This document shows, piece after piece, positions 11,501-18,993 of a DNA stretch of 64,000 nt. A program made the translations under genes and the position numbers. The stretch comes from Spirosoma fluviale (GTDB lineage: Bacteria; Bacteroidota; Bacteroidia; Cytophagales; Spirosomataceae): contig NZ_OCNH01000002.1 in the NCBI RefSeq assembly GCF_900230225.1, positions 1,336,793-1,400,792 on the forward strand, written 5' to 3'. Each line of letters begins with the position of its first letter. Position 1 is the stretch's first letter. The notes beneath the pieces were generated by a model. That model saw only the letters and a list, made by a program, of their open reading frames with translations. It did no database searches and was not told the DNA's origin.

Positions 11501-13500
11501 AGAGCTGAACCTGTCCACTCATAGGAGGCTACTGGCTTATTCGAATCGACATTCAGCTGCACCGACGAGCCATCGCAGATAATCTTCGGCGTGATGATGG
11601 TCAGAACAGGTGCCTGCTTGATCGTAATCGTTACCGTTTGCGTCGAGCTACATTCGATGTTGTTGTCGCCGGTTACGCTGGCCTTCACTGAGTAGGTCAA
11701 CGTTGCCCCCGTATAGGTGGCAGGTACCTTCAGTGTTGGGTTGGCGCAGGACGAGCAGCTCAGGAACGCCAGGGTTGGATCGTCCGTCGATGTCCAGGTG
11801 AAGGTAGCAGCCGCCGGGGTTGCGGGGTCCAGTGTAGCCGCCAGGCTCAGGGTCTGTGTATTGTTGTTACAGATCTGACCAGCGGTTCCACCGGCAACGG
11901 GCGTTGTCCTGATGGTAAAGACGGGCGCTCTCAGAACAGTGATCTGAACAACATCCGTAATTACGCAGGGTGTAGCGCCATCGGGGCTCACCTGGGTAGC
12001 GGTGGCGATGAACTTGTAGACACCCGGAGCCAGGGCTCTGGTCGAAACCGAGTTGCCGGTTGTTGCCGCCAGGTTGTTCCCACTGCTGGGGTTACCTGCG
12101 TCTTCACTCCAGGTTATCGAGACCGTACCGTTGGCCCCACCGCTTGTCAGGTTCGCGGTAGCCGCCAGTGTAGCGGTTGTGTTCTGGCAGATCGTTTGAT
12201 CTTTGCCAGCGTCGACCCGCAGACTCGGTGTTACCGTAATCTGAGCGACCGCCGTAGCCGAGCAACCACTGGTACTGGTAACCAGCACGACGTAGTTGTA
12301 CAGCTTATTCTCCTGTAGCGAACCGGCTGGTGTCGCGATCGGGTTGGCGATGTTCAGGTTACTAAGTGGTCCGCCACTCCAGGTATACGTAGAAACCGGA
12401 AGACTGGATGTTACATTGAGTTGTACCGATGTACCATCGCAAATCGTTTTGGGCGGAGTAACCGTAAGCACCGGTAATGGGTTAACCGTTACGGTAGCCG
12501 TAACGGGAGGGACCACGCAAACGGGGTCAGCGCAGGTAGCGACGTAGGACGTGGTCGCGGTTGGGCTTACTGAGAGTGTAACCCCAGTGGCACCGGTATT
12601 CCAGCTAACCACCCCGTTGCAACCCGTTGCCAGTAGCTGAGCTGTTTCGCCCACGCAGATGGTTGCGTTGGTTACAGCAAAGTTTGGTTTGGGTTGAACC
12701 GTTACCAACTGGTAGGCTTGCCCTTTACAGGTAGCGTCGAGCGGGTTGGTGCAGGTGACGGTGTACAGTGTCGTTACGGCAGGCGTAACGGTGATGGAAG
12801 TCCCCGTTTCGTTGATGCTGGTGCTCCAAGTGATGAATCCGGGTGTACAACCCGATACACTAAGGTTACTACTGCTGCCTGCGCAAATGATTGCCGGTGA
12901 TACGGTAATGGTTGGCGTTGGTGGAGTACAGTTACCCTGGATAAAGTCAATCGGGCAGCATTCCGTGGCGGCACATCCGGCGGCATCTTTTGCCGTCCAG
13001 GTGTAGGTACCGACCGAGTTGACGATGTATGCGGCCGATACCGCCCCACCAATAGGCGCCCCATTCTTAAACCACTGGTAGTTAGTTAGTCCAGGCGAGG
13101 CAGTTACCGTATAGGTTTCGCCCGTGAGCAGCGTGTAGGTAATTGGGGACGTACAAAGTGTACCCTGTCCGTTCGCGGTATACAGTCCACTCGCCAGCAG
13201 CACCGTCAGGATACCCATCACCAACCGTTTTGCGTTGTTGACAGGGGTATTGATAAATCCTTGACCGAAAAGCTGTGTTCGTGGTTTATCCGAACCTGAG
13301 GGGCCTCTTGTTTCCTGCGAGTTTTCACCCCATTTCTGTCGCACCGGCCAGTAGCCTCGCTTTGGAAATGAAGGAGCCTCCGCATGAGTTTTCAGCGGTT
13401 GCAGCGTCGGCAAACTGGGCTCGACGCGATAGAGAGCCGCCAAAAACCACCTGAGGTAGTTGATTACTGGCGGCCAGCAGGTTTGTAGGAGTTGCTTCAT
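1..13500 (-). CDS. Giant secreted multi-repeat adhesin, C-terminus beyond the window
   Basis: One minus-strand reading frame runs from ATG at 13500 to base 1 without a stop, so at least 4500 residues are visible and the 3' end is missing. Residues 1-90 are a polar, basic extension; 92-107 are a hydrophobic signal segment ending near NGQG. Roughly 110-190 and 190-1480 are Ig/PKD-like modules with recurring ICxxxxxxL strands. About 1535-2665 are SprB-like modules (recurring GTAPYTF or GKAPFKYTW type strands). From about 2665 to the edge are SdrD-B-like repeats beginning GSIGDYVWKDTNDNG. By family knowledge this is a cell-surface or gliding/attachment filament exported by Sec and then probably type IX secretion; that route is inferred. 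The C-terminal sorting signal cannot be seen. Its upstream region carries the island's shared regulatory module. Confidence 0.9.
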   Translation of the reverse strand, partial: MKQLLQTCWPPVINYLRWFLAALYRVEPSLPTLQPLKTHAEAPSFPKRGYWPVRQKWGENSQETRGPSGSDKPRTQLFGQGFINTPVNNAKRLVMGILTVLLASGLYTANGQGTLCTSPITYTLLTGETYTVTASPGLTNYQWFKNGAPIGGAVSAAYIVNSVGTYTWTAKDAAGCAATECCPIDFIQGNCTPPTPTITVSPAIICAGSSSNLSVSGCTPGFITWSTSINETGTSITVTPAVTTLYTVTCTNPLDATCKGQAYQLVTVQPKPNFAVTNATICVGETAQLLATGCNGVVSWNTGATGVTLSVSPTATTSYVATCADPVCVVPPVTATVTVNPLPVLTVTPPKTICDGTSVQLNVTSSLPVSTYTWSGGPLSNLNIANPIATPAGSLQENKLYNYVVLVTSTSGCSATAVAQITVTPSLRVDAGKDQTICQNTTATLAATANLTSGGANGTVSITWSEDAGNPSSGNNLAATTGNSVSTRALAPGVYKFIATATQVSPDGATPCVITDVVQITVLRAPVFTIRTTPVAGGTAGQICNNNTQTLSLAATLDPATPAAATFTWTSTDDPTLAFLSCSSCANPTLKVPATYTGATLTYSVKASVTGDNNIECSSTQTVTITIKQAPVLTIITPKIICDGSSVQLNVDSNKPVASYEWTGSALSSLTIKSPVASPAGSAQGNKDYVYTVKVTDADGCSTEASTQITVTPSLTVFAGSDITICESSATPLTATTNLMNSATNGTVTVTWSEAATNPSSGNNLAATTGYTVNTRALAPGVYKFIATATQVSPNGISNCVKTDEVQITVIKTPSFTIRPTSTQICNNSTQTVTLAATLDASTPAAATFSWSSTDDPTLAFLSCSSCTNPTLTIPPTYGNATITYTAKATVTGDNNIECTSTQTVTITVKQSPVLTITPPRIICDGSSVQLTVTSNKPTATYAWTGSALSSLVIANPIAAPAGSLQENKDYIYTVKVTDSDGCFTEASTRITVTPSLTVFAGSDITICERSTTPLTATTNLMNSATNGTVTVTWSEAATNPSSGNNLAATTGYTVNTKALAPGVYKFIATATQVSPNGITNCVKTDEVQITVTTAPVLTIKPTRTDICSDNTMTVTLAATLDNATPAPASVFWSSVDDPTLAYLSCTNCANPVLTVPVSYNKATITYTANAIVTTDNNQQCTASAQVTITIKKAPVLTINPPKIICDGSSVQLNVDSDKAVASYEWTGSALSSLTIKSPIAAPAGSLQENKVNLYTVKVTDTDGCFASATTTVTVTPSIRVYAGEDVTICERTTTPLSATTNLQTSATNGTITVAWTEDPANLNVGSNLAATAGYNVNTRALAPGVYKFWATVTQVSPNGLTNCINTDWVQVTVTRNPIMTIVPTQPNICPLSQETITLAANLSGGTPAAATIYWTSTDDPTAKFLSCSVCANPTLTVPAGYTGNTITYTATAIVTGDNNIQCPTTATVTIIVNPVLKVDAIADVTVCNEYIAVKQQRSTTLRELVSGAPVNIAQYKIEPMVGITNIVVNGATLSFDVMPSNEIVEYTVTLNSAETCYASTKFFGYENPRPIVEFTMDSYVCLGSKAQVLFNGNAKPGAVYTWDFAGAKVIYSNDSNPYDGIAEGPGPHDIQWDKYPGFGNTYVVSLTVNDGGCTDTRRKDIRIERGYDVVWNTTNTSVCNGTDGKITLVTALEKVTNRDVTNTLVFTWTGPNGFTLVAAAPQGANLTNLAPGTYHVRVDNSIGGCAYEYDLNILRPKNLGLNALVGYKATCGKTDGGIHTEVVGGTAPYTFFYYDAAGALLSQNTVNDTLDYKWGLPEGKYHVKVVDANKCSTEGDIVLDNAGGPRVEIAQITPTPCGDNTGKVQFTIFGAAPFSYSVASANPYPGGTITQAGIPVTLEFLEAGDYVLTVRDANGCVTVKRFTVGALAPNFSIAVTTTPGACPYNPNGSENPKTGAFQVTSPIGAQYTYTWYGIDGKPFTPTSPTNPTGLATGVYKLKVSTNTAGGGICTDSTILILNPSEGPKPELVTVKNPTCPDLDNGSVTFIVNKNVDPGTPDKNRFPLTNIGPYSYTLRNTDSQDGLVRSGTVVDNTNLTVTGLAKGTYLLTITDRNLCVGYQTFQVTDPEHFEVLVDRNNLVVCDAKDGKVCLTINGGTGQNYTVSVSPTVIDPTPFTRNVTNCLFGMDANKEYIVTIRDAQNCFVNFPVSLTQPAVCFDCDKFCSKDVEGYDMSCDSTNTGKARIRVTGGKAPFKYTWYNSLGQVVSQVTSADSVNTIDKLVAGVYYISVVDANSCTIGGSDGGKQKISVAIGQSGGPTVVINSTTASACGASTGAIRFSVTGNKPFTYTLTKVGSSVELATGSIINVPNAITLGNLLAASYVLKVKDSKGCVTTTLVDIRSATFPMVISSTLKKPSCDGSVLGEIAISLSPLAGQTAPGGTPTYVWSGPNGVFTPAIPEKATMLPAGIYNVTVSYSNGCSETKEIILNNADGPTLSVTQTGLVACIGTNNGSITLNASGNGQAIIGYIVKGVLSKPYTAPYPTSITNEVIANLAAGDYEIEVIGFNGCVSKAMVTVLKPEVPIIDIQTTAVNDCDINNGTATIKVVSGGKAPFQIRLVSPTATAFAAGPVTFNALAGGDYVAEVKDANGCLTQFPFTVADLRKQLCYGSIGDFVWKDKNDNGKQDSGEPGVPGVTVELWKAVGGAPTTKVSSTTTSAAGKYLFTDLLKDSYIVKFVKGTWPDSCLISPKYKQAGVLDSLNSDADPTSGLSPVVALDPIKGGLLKNNPTIDMALYIPTSTLGDFVWKDKNDNGRQDSGEPGVKDVKVILWSATASGAPNAKLDSTTTDLTGKYLFTKLNKGDYLVQFVPSSLPDSCVISKKDNWTGVADDFDSDANPITGVSQVVSLDPYQTGLLKDNLTVDAALVYAKGSIGDYVWKDANNNGLQDLNEVGVKNVVVELYKVVRGQLVAPAFATMSTDVNGKYLFPNLDTGDYQVKFVASTFPSDCQPSLKPNTGNDDTIDSDADPISGLSPIIPINPYQGPGLLRDNLTVDAGLYTPKLGSIGDYVWKDTNDNGIQDAGEVGVKDVQVELYKAVNGQPQGSALRIASTDISGKYLFDLLPKGDYLVKFVSTSFPANCSISTRPNAGTDDAKDSDADPITGLSQVVTLDPEQGGLLQNNPTIDAGLYNTAIGSIGDYVWKDTNDNGIQDATEVGVANVQVELYAAVNGQPSGAALKVVSTDVNGKYLFDQLSKGTYLVRFVGSSFPANCAISTRPRSGTDTSKDSDADPISGLSQVITLDPVQGGILKDNPTIDAGLYNTAIGSIGDYVWKDTNDNGIQDATEAGVKDVLVELYASVNGQPQGSAIRTVTTDINGKYLFDKLPKGDYLVKFVSTSFPANCAISTRPRSGTDTSKDSDADPTSGLSRVINLDPLDPAKKDILTIDAGLYNTATGSIGDYVWKDTNDNGIQDATEVGVANVQVELFAAVNGQPQGSAIRTVSTDVNGKYLFDKLPKGTYLVRFIGSSFPANCAISTRPRSGTDTSKDSDADPITGLSQVITLDPVQGGILQNNPTIDAGLYNTATGSIGDYVWKDTNDNGIQDATEAGVKDVLVELYASVNGQPSGSAIRTATTDINGKYLFDKLPKGDYLVKFISTTFPANCAISTRPRSGTDTSKDSDADPTTGLSRVISLDPLDPAKKDILTIDAGLYNTAIGSIGDYVWKDTNDNGIQDAGEAGVANVQVELYAAVNGQPSGAALKVVSTDASGKYLFDKLNKGDYLVRFIGSSFPANCAISTRPRSGTDTSKDSDADPTSGLSQVITLDPVQGGILKDNPTIDAGLYNTATGSIGDYVWKDTNDNGIQDATEAGVKDVLVELYASVNGQPSGSAIRTATTDINGKYLFDKLPKGDYLVKFISTTFPANCAISTRPRSGTDTSKDSDADPTSGLSRVIVLDPIQGGILKDNLTIDAGLYNTAIGSIGDYVWKDTNDNGIQDATEVGVANVQVELYAAVNGLPQGAAIKVVSTDASGKYLFDKLNKGDYLVRFIGSSFPANCAISTRPRSGTDTSKDSDADPTSGLSQVITLDPVQGGILKDNPTIDAGLYNTATGSIGDYVWKDTNDNGIQDATEAGVANVQVELYAAVGGQPQGSALRVASTDVNGKYLFDKLPKGDYLVRFIGSSFPANCSISTRPRSGTDTGKDSDADPTSGLSQVITLDPIQGGILKDNLTIDAGLYNTATGSIGDLVWKDINNNGLQDAGEIGVKNVLIELYAAVNGQPQGSAIRTVTTDTLGRYLFDKLPKGDYLVKFVASSFPANCAISTKPNVGTDNTKDSDANPATGFSQVITLDPVKGGILQNNPTIDAGLYNPQVPLGTLGDYVWKDTNDNGIQDVAETGVQGVTVELYTVASTGTLTKVASTITDVNGLYLFTNLAKNTYRVRFVPTSLPANCLLSSKANVLGDDNKDSDADPVTGYTGDVNIDPILGGNFQDNRTVDAGLVNKPTG
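9480..12200 (-). repeat. Four-copy internal repeat of about 846 bp in the Ig/PKD-like region
   Basis: Equivalent positions at 9555, 10401, 11247 and 12111 give periods of 846, 846 and 864 bp (282-288 residues). Copies two and three are almost identical over more than 130 bp (about 10334-10470 against 11180-11316). The repeat is in frame with the giant adhesin. It points to recent duplication or gene conversion. Confidence 0.9.
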
Positions 13501-13909
13501 AATGGTTGATCTAAAAATCGTTGCAGGGAGAATGATGAAGGCCTCTGCGGGGCTGAAAAATAAAAGCGGGATACTGCGTTGTGCATGGTCTGGCAATAAG
13601 CCTTAAGGGGTAGTTGATGGGTTAAACGTGGATGATGTATCGCCAGATGGCAAACAATGACGTGCATCCCACACCCAACCATGCCGCAGTAGCCGGTAAA
13701 CGGCCCGCTGACTGGTGAACGACTGAAACCAGGGCGAATACAAGGGTGCCGGATAGCCTTTTTGGAGCGACCCTGACGGATGATAGGAAGTAGTCATTGA
13801 GAGCATAATCTGCTAGGAATTTGTACTGTCTGGTGAATACGTATGCACACGAGTTGAGAAAGCCATTTCAGGCTTTGGCAATTGCGTACACGCGACAGTG
13901 AATCCTTTG

Positions 13910-13981
13910 GCAAATGCTATGCTAGATGATACATGTGACGTGGAGATGGGGACAATCAACCGATATATGGAAATAAACGAC
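13910..13981 (-). promoter_or_regulatory. LytTR-like direct repeats plus conserved promoter box upstream of the giant adhesin
   Basis: In the gene direction: GTCGTTTAT (13981-13973), 12 bp, GTTGATTGT (13960-13952), 27 bp, TAGCATAGCATTTGC (13924-13910). The 9-mers match the published LytTR consensus form (xxCGTTxAT) and repeat at 21 bp. The box would give a leader of about 400 nt before ATG 13500. In the gene-free stretch 13501-14285 I see otherwise only short unconvincing reading frames and the terminator of the next gene. Confidence 0.75.
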
Positions 13982-14224
13982 AATGTCACCTTTACCGATT
14001 AGAGGTTAAATAGTGTGTAAAATAATTGGTTGGCAACGTTTACAAAAAACGCACCAACTTAAACGCAGTCTTTCCGGCAGGGTTGATAAGGGACTATTTG
14101 CACTCGATTTCTTCAAATTCAGCGGAGAAATAAGACAAATTCTCGTTAGTCGGGCCGGACCGCTAACAAACGCTTTTCAGCCTCGTAGAAGGTAGATAAT
14201 TACCCCAATGGGAGAGGCTTGACA

Positions 14225-14257
14225 GAAAAAAGCCCGGCCTCTGAATAGAGGCCGGGC
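14225..14257 (-). terminator. Stem-loop terminator of the 14286-16634 gene
   Basis: A perfect 10-bp GC-rich stem (14232-14241 with 14248-14257) and 6-nt loop is followed in the minus direction by a run of six T. It begins 29 nt past the stop codon. Confidence 0.9.
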
Positions 14258-14285
14258 GGATGCAAAACGTACTGATAACGTTAGT

Positions 14286-16634
14286 TTAGTTCTTTCGCAC
14301 TATCGATGGGAAGCAGTTCCCATTGGGGCAGGCAAAATTAAATCCAAAATCGTAGGTGTGGTTGTTTGCCCCTGCTTCTTTAGTCGTGATGGTGATCTCT
14401 GCATTGGTAGCCACCAGTGTAGCATCGCTGTCGCGGTTATCTTCACCATCCGAAGCTATGTTCGCTGTTGTCAAGCCCAGGCCTGCCAGGGGCGTTTGAG
14501 CTGCGGCATTATCAATTGTAACCTTGTAGCTGCTTAACGGACTCAGCCCGGCTATGCTGTAAATCCTGCTGCCCGAGCTTGTTCCTGATCCACTCGAAAA
14601 AATGTAGTTCCCGTTGTTATCAGTTGTTGCGGTAGCGAGTGTGGTTCCCGAACCGTCTTTTAACGTTACCGTAACCCCCTCCAGTGCTGGTTCGTCGGGG
14701 TCCTGGCGGCCATTGAGATTGGTATCTTTCCAAACAAGGTTGCCAATTTCAATCGATGCCGTTTCACAAACGGCATCCACACCCGTCAGGGCAAATTGCT
14801 TTACTTTCGTCAGCGAAATGCCATACGTGGTAACGCCGTCATCGTACCCGATATAGCGGGCTCCGGCCGTAACAATTCCATCCAGCGGATCCGCAAAGCC
14901 CGATACCAGTTCTTTGGTACCCGGTAAGATAAAGATGCCACCCGTGTGCAGAAAGGGGTGCGAGGTGGTACGGGCAATCTCCAGAAACCAGTCTCCGCCG
15001 GGGCCGCTGGAAATCATTTCCATGTTAGCGTCTGATCCGGCATTTAAACCCGGCATCTTACTCGGCGAATCCTTCGCATTGGATGTTAGCGGACCAGCCA
15101 CGCCATTGTTTTCCATCGCCATCGTGCCATCTGCTTTCCGGAACGTCCGCAGCATATAGCCCATCTCGACATCACTATCCGTAGAGAAGACTTTCCGATT
15201 GGATACACCAATAATTACGGAGCCGTAATCGTCAATGGCAATATCGTTCACGAAGGGTTGTATCTCCCCCGGCCCTCTTCTGTCACCTACGAAGTTATCT
15301 TTCCATTTTACATTGGGCCACTTGTTGTAGAACAGTGTACCTCCTTCAATCTGCGATAAGTCGTAGTCCAGCAAGCTTGTCCAGGTACTGGTTGTCAAAT
15401 CCATTTTAAGGATTTTCAGCCGTAAGTTCGATGCTGTCGATGATCCTGAGGCATCACAAACGCCACCAACGTAGAGCGAACCGGCGTAGACTTCCAGGGC
15501 TGATGGGCGAAACCGGCCGTTGGTACAGGTGGCTATATCGGTAGGAATCGTGATTTCGCTAACCGTTAAATTTGTATAGCCACCACCGGGGATGCTGCCA
15601 AAAGTAACACCGCTAACATCGAGTTTAACGATTTTACCATTTCCCATATTAACTACATACAGGGTTTTTCCATCATCGGTCAGGTCAACACCGCCTAAGC
15701 CATATTCCCCAACATTGTCATTCGAACCAACTGGAGACTGGTTGCCTACGTTGATGGACGGGCTTAAGGAACTCAGTTTAGTCAACAATTTGGAGCCCAC
15801 ATAGGAGTTGCCACTACCGGAATAGTTGGCTACGTAAATAGCTGAAGCCCCATCGGGTGCCGGGGGGAATATGGCAGCCAGGGGGGCCGATACGGTTGAG
15901 AAAAACATCAGTTTGTCCCGGCTCCGGGCACCCATGCCCATTGGAATGCCCACGTCAGCATTTTTAATGTCGTCGTTGTGGGGATCAATCGTCTCATCTT
16001 CGATGGTTGTTTTACGATCGTCGAAGTAATTCCAGGAAGCTACGGAGTACTCTCCTCCATCTACCACGGCGCAACCCGCTACCACACGAACCGTTTTGTC
16101 TCTATCGCAAAGGCCGGTGGTATAGACCCCCAAATTAGCGGTTGAACCTGCTTTTATGAATTGAACGGAGGAGAGAGAGCCCGACCCTTGTGCGCCATCA
16201 TTGTAGCCACTGGGCAGTGTGAACTCCACCCGATAGGTTGTGCCGGTGGTTAGGCCGGAGAGCGTGTAACTACCCAGCGAACTCGATAGCGTTGTTACCG
16301 TACTTGCCACGGCTGTGTTAGTTGCATCGTACGCCTTCACCGTAACGCCCCCAAACCCTACCTCATTGCTCGACTCAAACGCGCCATTGTTGTTTCCATC
16401 GAAGAAGACTTTTCCGGTAATGGATTGTCCATACGCACAAAGACTGCTGAAGGTTATGGCCAAGAAAAGCATTAGTTGGTACATAAATCGTTGAACCGGC
16501 GGCCTGTGTAACCAGGAAGTTGTCCGGAAGGTCTGCCTGACAGGCTTGTCCGAAAGCTTAGAAGAAACATCACTGCCGGGTTCATTAACGTAGCCAAGCA
16601 TGGGTGGCCAGCCGATTAGTAAAATTTGCTTCAT
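14286..16634 (-). CDS. Type A surface protein: SdrD-B domains flanking a propeller-like region, NC tail
   Basis: 782 residues from ATG 16634. Residues 1-50 are a basic extension, then a signal segment ends near residue 70 (CAYGQS). Residues about 71-155 form a first SdrD-B-like domain ([10 protein letters not shown]). About 160-620 hold repeated strands such as [17 protein letters not shown] and [14 protein letters not shown], which suggest a beta-propeller. About 628-765 form a second SdrD-B-like domain ([16 protein letters not shown]). The last residues are [14 protein letters not shown]. It is a paralogue of the protein at 27552-30716. Predicted exported and surface exposed; the ligand is unknown. 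The start context closely resembles that of the genes starting at 13500 and 30716. Confidence 0.88.
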   Translation of the reverse strand: MKQILLIGWPPMLGYVNEPGSDVSSKLSDKPVRQTFRTTSWLHRPPVQRFMYQLMLFLAITFSSLCAYGQSITGKVFFDGNNNGAFESSNEVGFGGVTVKAYDATNTAVASTVTTLSSSLGSYTLSGLTTGTTYRVEFTLPSGYNDGAQGSGSLSSVQFIKAGSTANLGVYTTGLCDRDKTVRVVAGCAVVDGGEYSVASWNYFDDRKTTIEDETIDPHNDDIKNADVGIPMGMGARSRDKLMFFSTVSAPLAAIFPPAPDGASAIYVANYSGSGNSYVGSKLLTKLSSLSPSINVGNQSPVGSNDNVGEYGLGGVDLTDDGKTLYVVNMGNGKIVKLDVSGVTFGSIPGGGYTNLTVSEITIPTDIATCTNGRFRPSALEVYAGSLYVGGVCDASGSSTASNLRLKILKMDLTTSTWTSLLDYDLSQIEGGTLFYNKWPNVKWKDNFVGDRRGPGEIQPFVNDIAIDDYGSVIIGVSNRKVFSTDSDVEMGYMLRTFRKADGTMAMENNGVAGPLTSNAKDSPSKMPGLNAGSDANMEMISSGPGGDWFLEIARTTSHPFLHTGGIFILPGTKELVSGFADPLDGIVTAGARYIGYDDGVTTYGISLTKVKQFALTGVDAVCETASIEIGNLVWKDTNLNGRQDPDEPALEGVTVTLKDGSGTTLATATTDNNGNYIFSSGSGTSSGSRIYSIAGLSPLSSYKVTIDNAAAQTPLAGLGLTTANIASDGEDNRDSDATLVATNAEITITTKEAGANNHTYDFGFNFACPNGNCFPSIVRKN

Positions 16635-16741
16635 AATGGTTGATTTAAAAAGACTATCACAGTCACTGTGACAGGCTCCGGTTTTGTGAAAAAGATAAGT
16701 ACAGGTAATTGTTGATGACTAACCTAAAGGTTAGAATTGAA

Positions 16742-16779
16742 AGTCAATTTATATGAATATTTTTTCATGTAAATTGACT
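16742..16779 (-). other. AT-rich hairpin in the leader of the 14286-16634 gene
   Basis: 16742-16757 pairs with 16764-16779 (16 bp, one G-U-type mismatch) around a 6-nt loop. It lies between the predicted promoter box (16806-16820) and ATG 16634. A smaller 6-bp inverted repeat is next to it at 16719-16734. A leader structure affecting expression is possible but unproven. Confidence 0.55.
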
Positions 16780-16805
16780 GGCAATATCCTGATACAGAAA
16801 AACTA

Positions 16806-16877
16806 ACAAAGACTATGCTAAATCATCACGTAAATGATTTGCGAGGCTCAATCGGCCTATATTGGTGTATAAACGAC
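16806..16877 (-). promoter_or_regulatory. LytTR-like repeats plus promoter box upstream of the 14286-16634 gene
   Basis: In the gene direction: GTCGTTTAT (16877-16869), GCCGATTGA (16856-16848) at exactly 21 bp period, 27 bp gap, TAGCATAGTCTTTGT (16820-16806). The first 9-mer and the 27-bp gap are the same as in the module at 13910-13981. The box is about 170 nt before the start codon. This accounts for most of the gene-free stretch 16635-16986. Confidence 0.75.
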
Positions 16878-16986
16878 AGGTAGAGGCTAAGCCTGACTAG
16901 TTGACTAGCGCTTGAGCTTGCCTCTAAATATATATTATGCCTAAAGCTGACGCGTTCAAAATAGCTTAGTTAACAACCTGTTTCGC

Positions 16987-18855
16987 TTAATTCTTCACGA
17001 CCGATGTAGGGTAGCAATTGATTGGGGGAGGGATGGACGCGGTAACCGTTACGCAGTTACTGTTTTCTGAACAGGTACCTGTACTACAGATTCCCTTGGC
17101 AGTGGCCACGATCCGGTAATAAGTCGTTTGGCTGATAGCAGGCGGGTCGTAGCTCGCGCCTGTTGCCCCGACGATATCCGTAAACCCATCGGTGCAGGAG
17201 GTGGTGCTTTTTTGCCATTGTAACGTTATCGGCCCATTGGTCGGGGTCGTGGCCGGGCTAACGACGGTTATGGGCGTTGGGTCACCCTGATTGGCACACA
17301 CGGTTTGGTCGCCTGTAATAACCGCAGCAGTAACCAGCACGTTGCTGACGTTCACGTTAATGGTGAAATCGCCACAGGTACCCCCCACATTTTTCAGAAT
17401 AAACTTACCGCAGGCATTCGTTGAGGTGAGTTTAATGGATTTAGAACACTCATCATAGGCCAGACCAACGTTGTCCGGGTCGGCCGACCAGCTACCTTCG
17501 CCAATAATACCCTCGCATTTCAGGAGTTCCTGAAGAAATATCTGTTGGTTCAGGTTGTTGCCGCAAAAGGTCTGGTCGATGTTAACCACCGCCGGGCTGG
17601 GGCAGCATTCTTTGATAATGGCCAGCGCCTTGGAGCCGCCCGTGCCGCTGGCCGGGTTGGGTACGGCGGTTCCGGTATAGGCCAGCGTGTTGGCATCAAA
17701 GGCAGAAATACAATCCTGCGTTGGGTCGCCGGTCAGGTTTGACATGTACAGTTTGTTTGTATCTTCTGACCATATAATACCAATTCCTTGTGAACCGGCA
17801 CCTGTTATGTTGCTGGGTTGGGATTGGGTAATAAACCCGCCCTGTGCATCATATTTCAGAATATAAGAAAAAGTGCCACCATCGATGGCACTTTTTACCA
17901 CATAAATGTTCTTTTGATTGTCGCCAACAACACCAAAAACACCCCCATCTGAGTTTGGTGTGAATTTCTCGCCGACATTGATCGTTGCCGATGGTCCTTC
18001 TTTAATAATGGGATTGATACAGGTACCATTAGCCAGCGCGGCCTCTAACTGGGCTTTGGTAAAGGCCCATACATTACCTGCGGCTGAAACACCAGGTCCT
18101 CTACCCCGGGCGCTGGCATACACCATTTCCGTTTTAGCGTTGTAGGTTAGTCCCCAGAGATTTTGACCGGTTACCGGGACCCCATCCGAACTGTTCAGGC
18201 AAACCTGTCCAATTAATTGACCTGTACAAAGGTCGTAGGCCTTTGGCCCTCCATTAGCGTTGATGTAGAAGGTGTTACCAATACTAAATGTATTCTGATT
18301 CGTATCATCAACATACAGGTTGAAGGTACTGGTAGGCGTAATGGTGCCATTGGTGCTGAATTGACGGATAAATGATCCGCCAACGCCGGTTTCGCCGATA
18401 TAGAGCCGCCCATTAATGTCTGTTCCCAGGCCGTGCGGGCTGGGTAGCTCGCTGGCCGGGTAGTTGCCCGGATACCAGGGGTTGCCGCCAACTAAAATTT
18501 CTGTCAGGTTACCATTACTTTCTACTTTAAACTTATGCACCTGCTGGGAGCCGGGTTCATTCAGGTAAATGTATTCGTTACAGTTACAAGTAAGGCCAGT
18601 ACTGGTTACTTGTCCAACGGATTGATACGAAACCAGCAGCGACAGGCCCAGTAACAGAACAAAGGCAGTCACTCCACGTAACCCACTTGTAAGATACACC
18701 AGAACGGCCATAAACCTGCTTAGGTAGTTGCGTAGAGCCAGCCAGTCGGATTGGTGTAGAGTAGGGAAAAGTCCTGACCTGTAGGTAGTTGAGTGTTGGT
18801 CTACGGAAGGCCTCTGTGACGTTAACAGTCGAAATCGGGATAATACGTTTCGCAT
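16987..18855 (-). CDS. Secreted propeller / Ig-like surface protein with NC tail
   Basis: 622 residues from ATG 18855; an in-frame start at 18972 would add 39 unlikely residues. About 55 polar residues precede a hydrophobic segment ending VSYQSVGQ. The next roughly 330 residues have repeating strands (GTDINGRLYIGET, GVVGDNQKNIYVV, GIIWSEDTNKLYMSN) typical of NHL/SMP-30-like propellers. A Cys-rich region and a C-terminal Ig-like module (TVCANQGDPTPITV, TTYYRIVATA) follow. The end is INCYPTSVVKN, the tail shared with six neighbours, but here without the CP pair that usually precedes it. The role is unknown; carbohydrate or matrix binding would be a guess. Confidence 0.82.
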   Translation of the reverse strand: MRNVLSRFRLLTSQRPSVDQHSTTYRSGLFPTLHQSDWLALRNYLSRFMAVLVYLTSGLRGVTAFVLLLGLSLLVSYQSVGQVTSTGLTCNCNEYIYLNEPGSQQVHKFKVESNGNLTEILVGGNPWYPGNYPASELPSPHGLGTDINGRLYIGETGVGGSFIRQFSTNGTITPTSTFNLYVDDTNQNTFSIGNTFYINANGGPKAYDLCTGQLIGQVCLNSSDGVPVTGQNLWGLTYNAKTEMVYASARGRGPGVSAAGNVWAFTKAQLEAALANGTCINPIIKEGPSATINVGEKFTPNSDGGVFGVVGDNQKNIYVVKSAIDGGTFSYILKYDAQGGFITQSQPSNITGAGSQGIGIIWSEDTNKLYMSNLTGDPTQDCISAFDANTLAYTGTAVPNPASGTGGSKALAIIKECCPSPAVVNIDQTFCGNNLNQQIFLQELLKCEGIIGEGSWSADPDNVGLAYDECSKSIKLTSTNACGKFILKNVGGTCGDFTINVNVSNVLVTAAVITGDQTVCANQGDPTPITVVSPATTPTNGPITLQWQKSTTSCTDGFTDIVGATGASYDPPAISQTTYYRIVATAKGICSTGTCSENSNCVTVTASIPPPINCYPTSVVKN

Positions 18856-18922
18856 GGTTTTGAACGTAATAGTGTACTTGAAGAGGTTTCTGCCAGCAAC
18901 AGTGTGCAGCACAATTCTTAAA

Positions 18923-18993
18923 GCAAATGCTATGCTAAATCCTACAGATAAAGTGGAGAAGGGGATAATCAACCGGATTTGGGGATAATCAAC
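18923..18993 (-). promoter_or_regulatory. LytTR-like repeats plus promoter box upstream of the 16987-18855 gene
   Basis: In the gene direction: GTTGATTAT (18993-18985) and an identical GTTGATTAT (18973-18965), period 20 bp, then 27 bp, then TAGCATAGCATTTGC (18937-18923), identical to the giant adhesin's box. The box lies only 68 bp before ATG 18855, which makes a transcription start just downstream plausible. Apart from this and the neighbouring terminator, nothing is evident in 18856-19243. Confidence 0.78.

Noticed and set aside
13497..13806. Two short minus-strand frames in the leader of the giant adhesin
   Set aside because: No start-site support or recognisable features; one overlaps the adhesin start in another frame.
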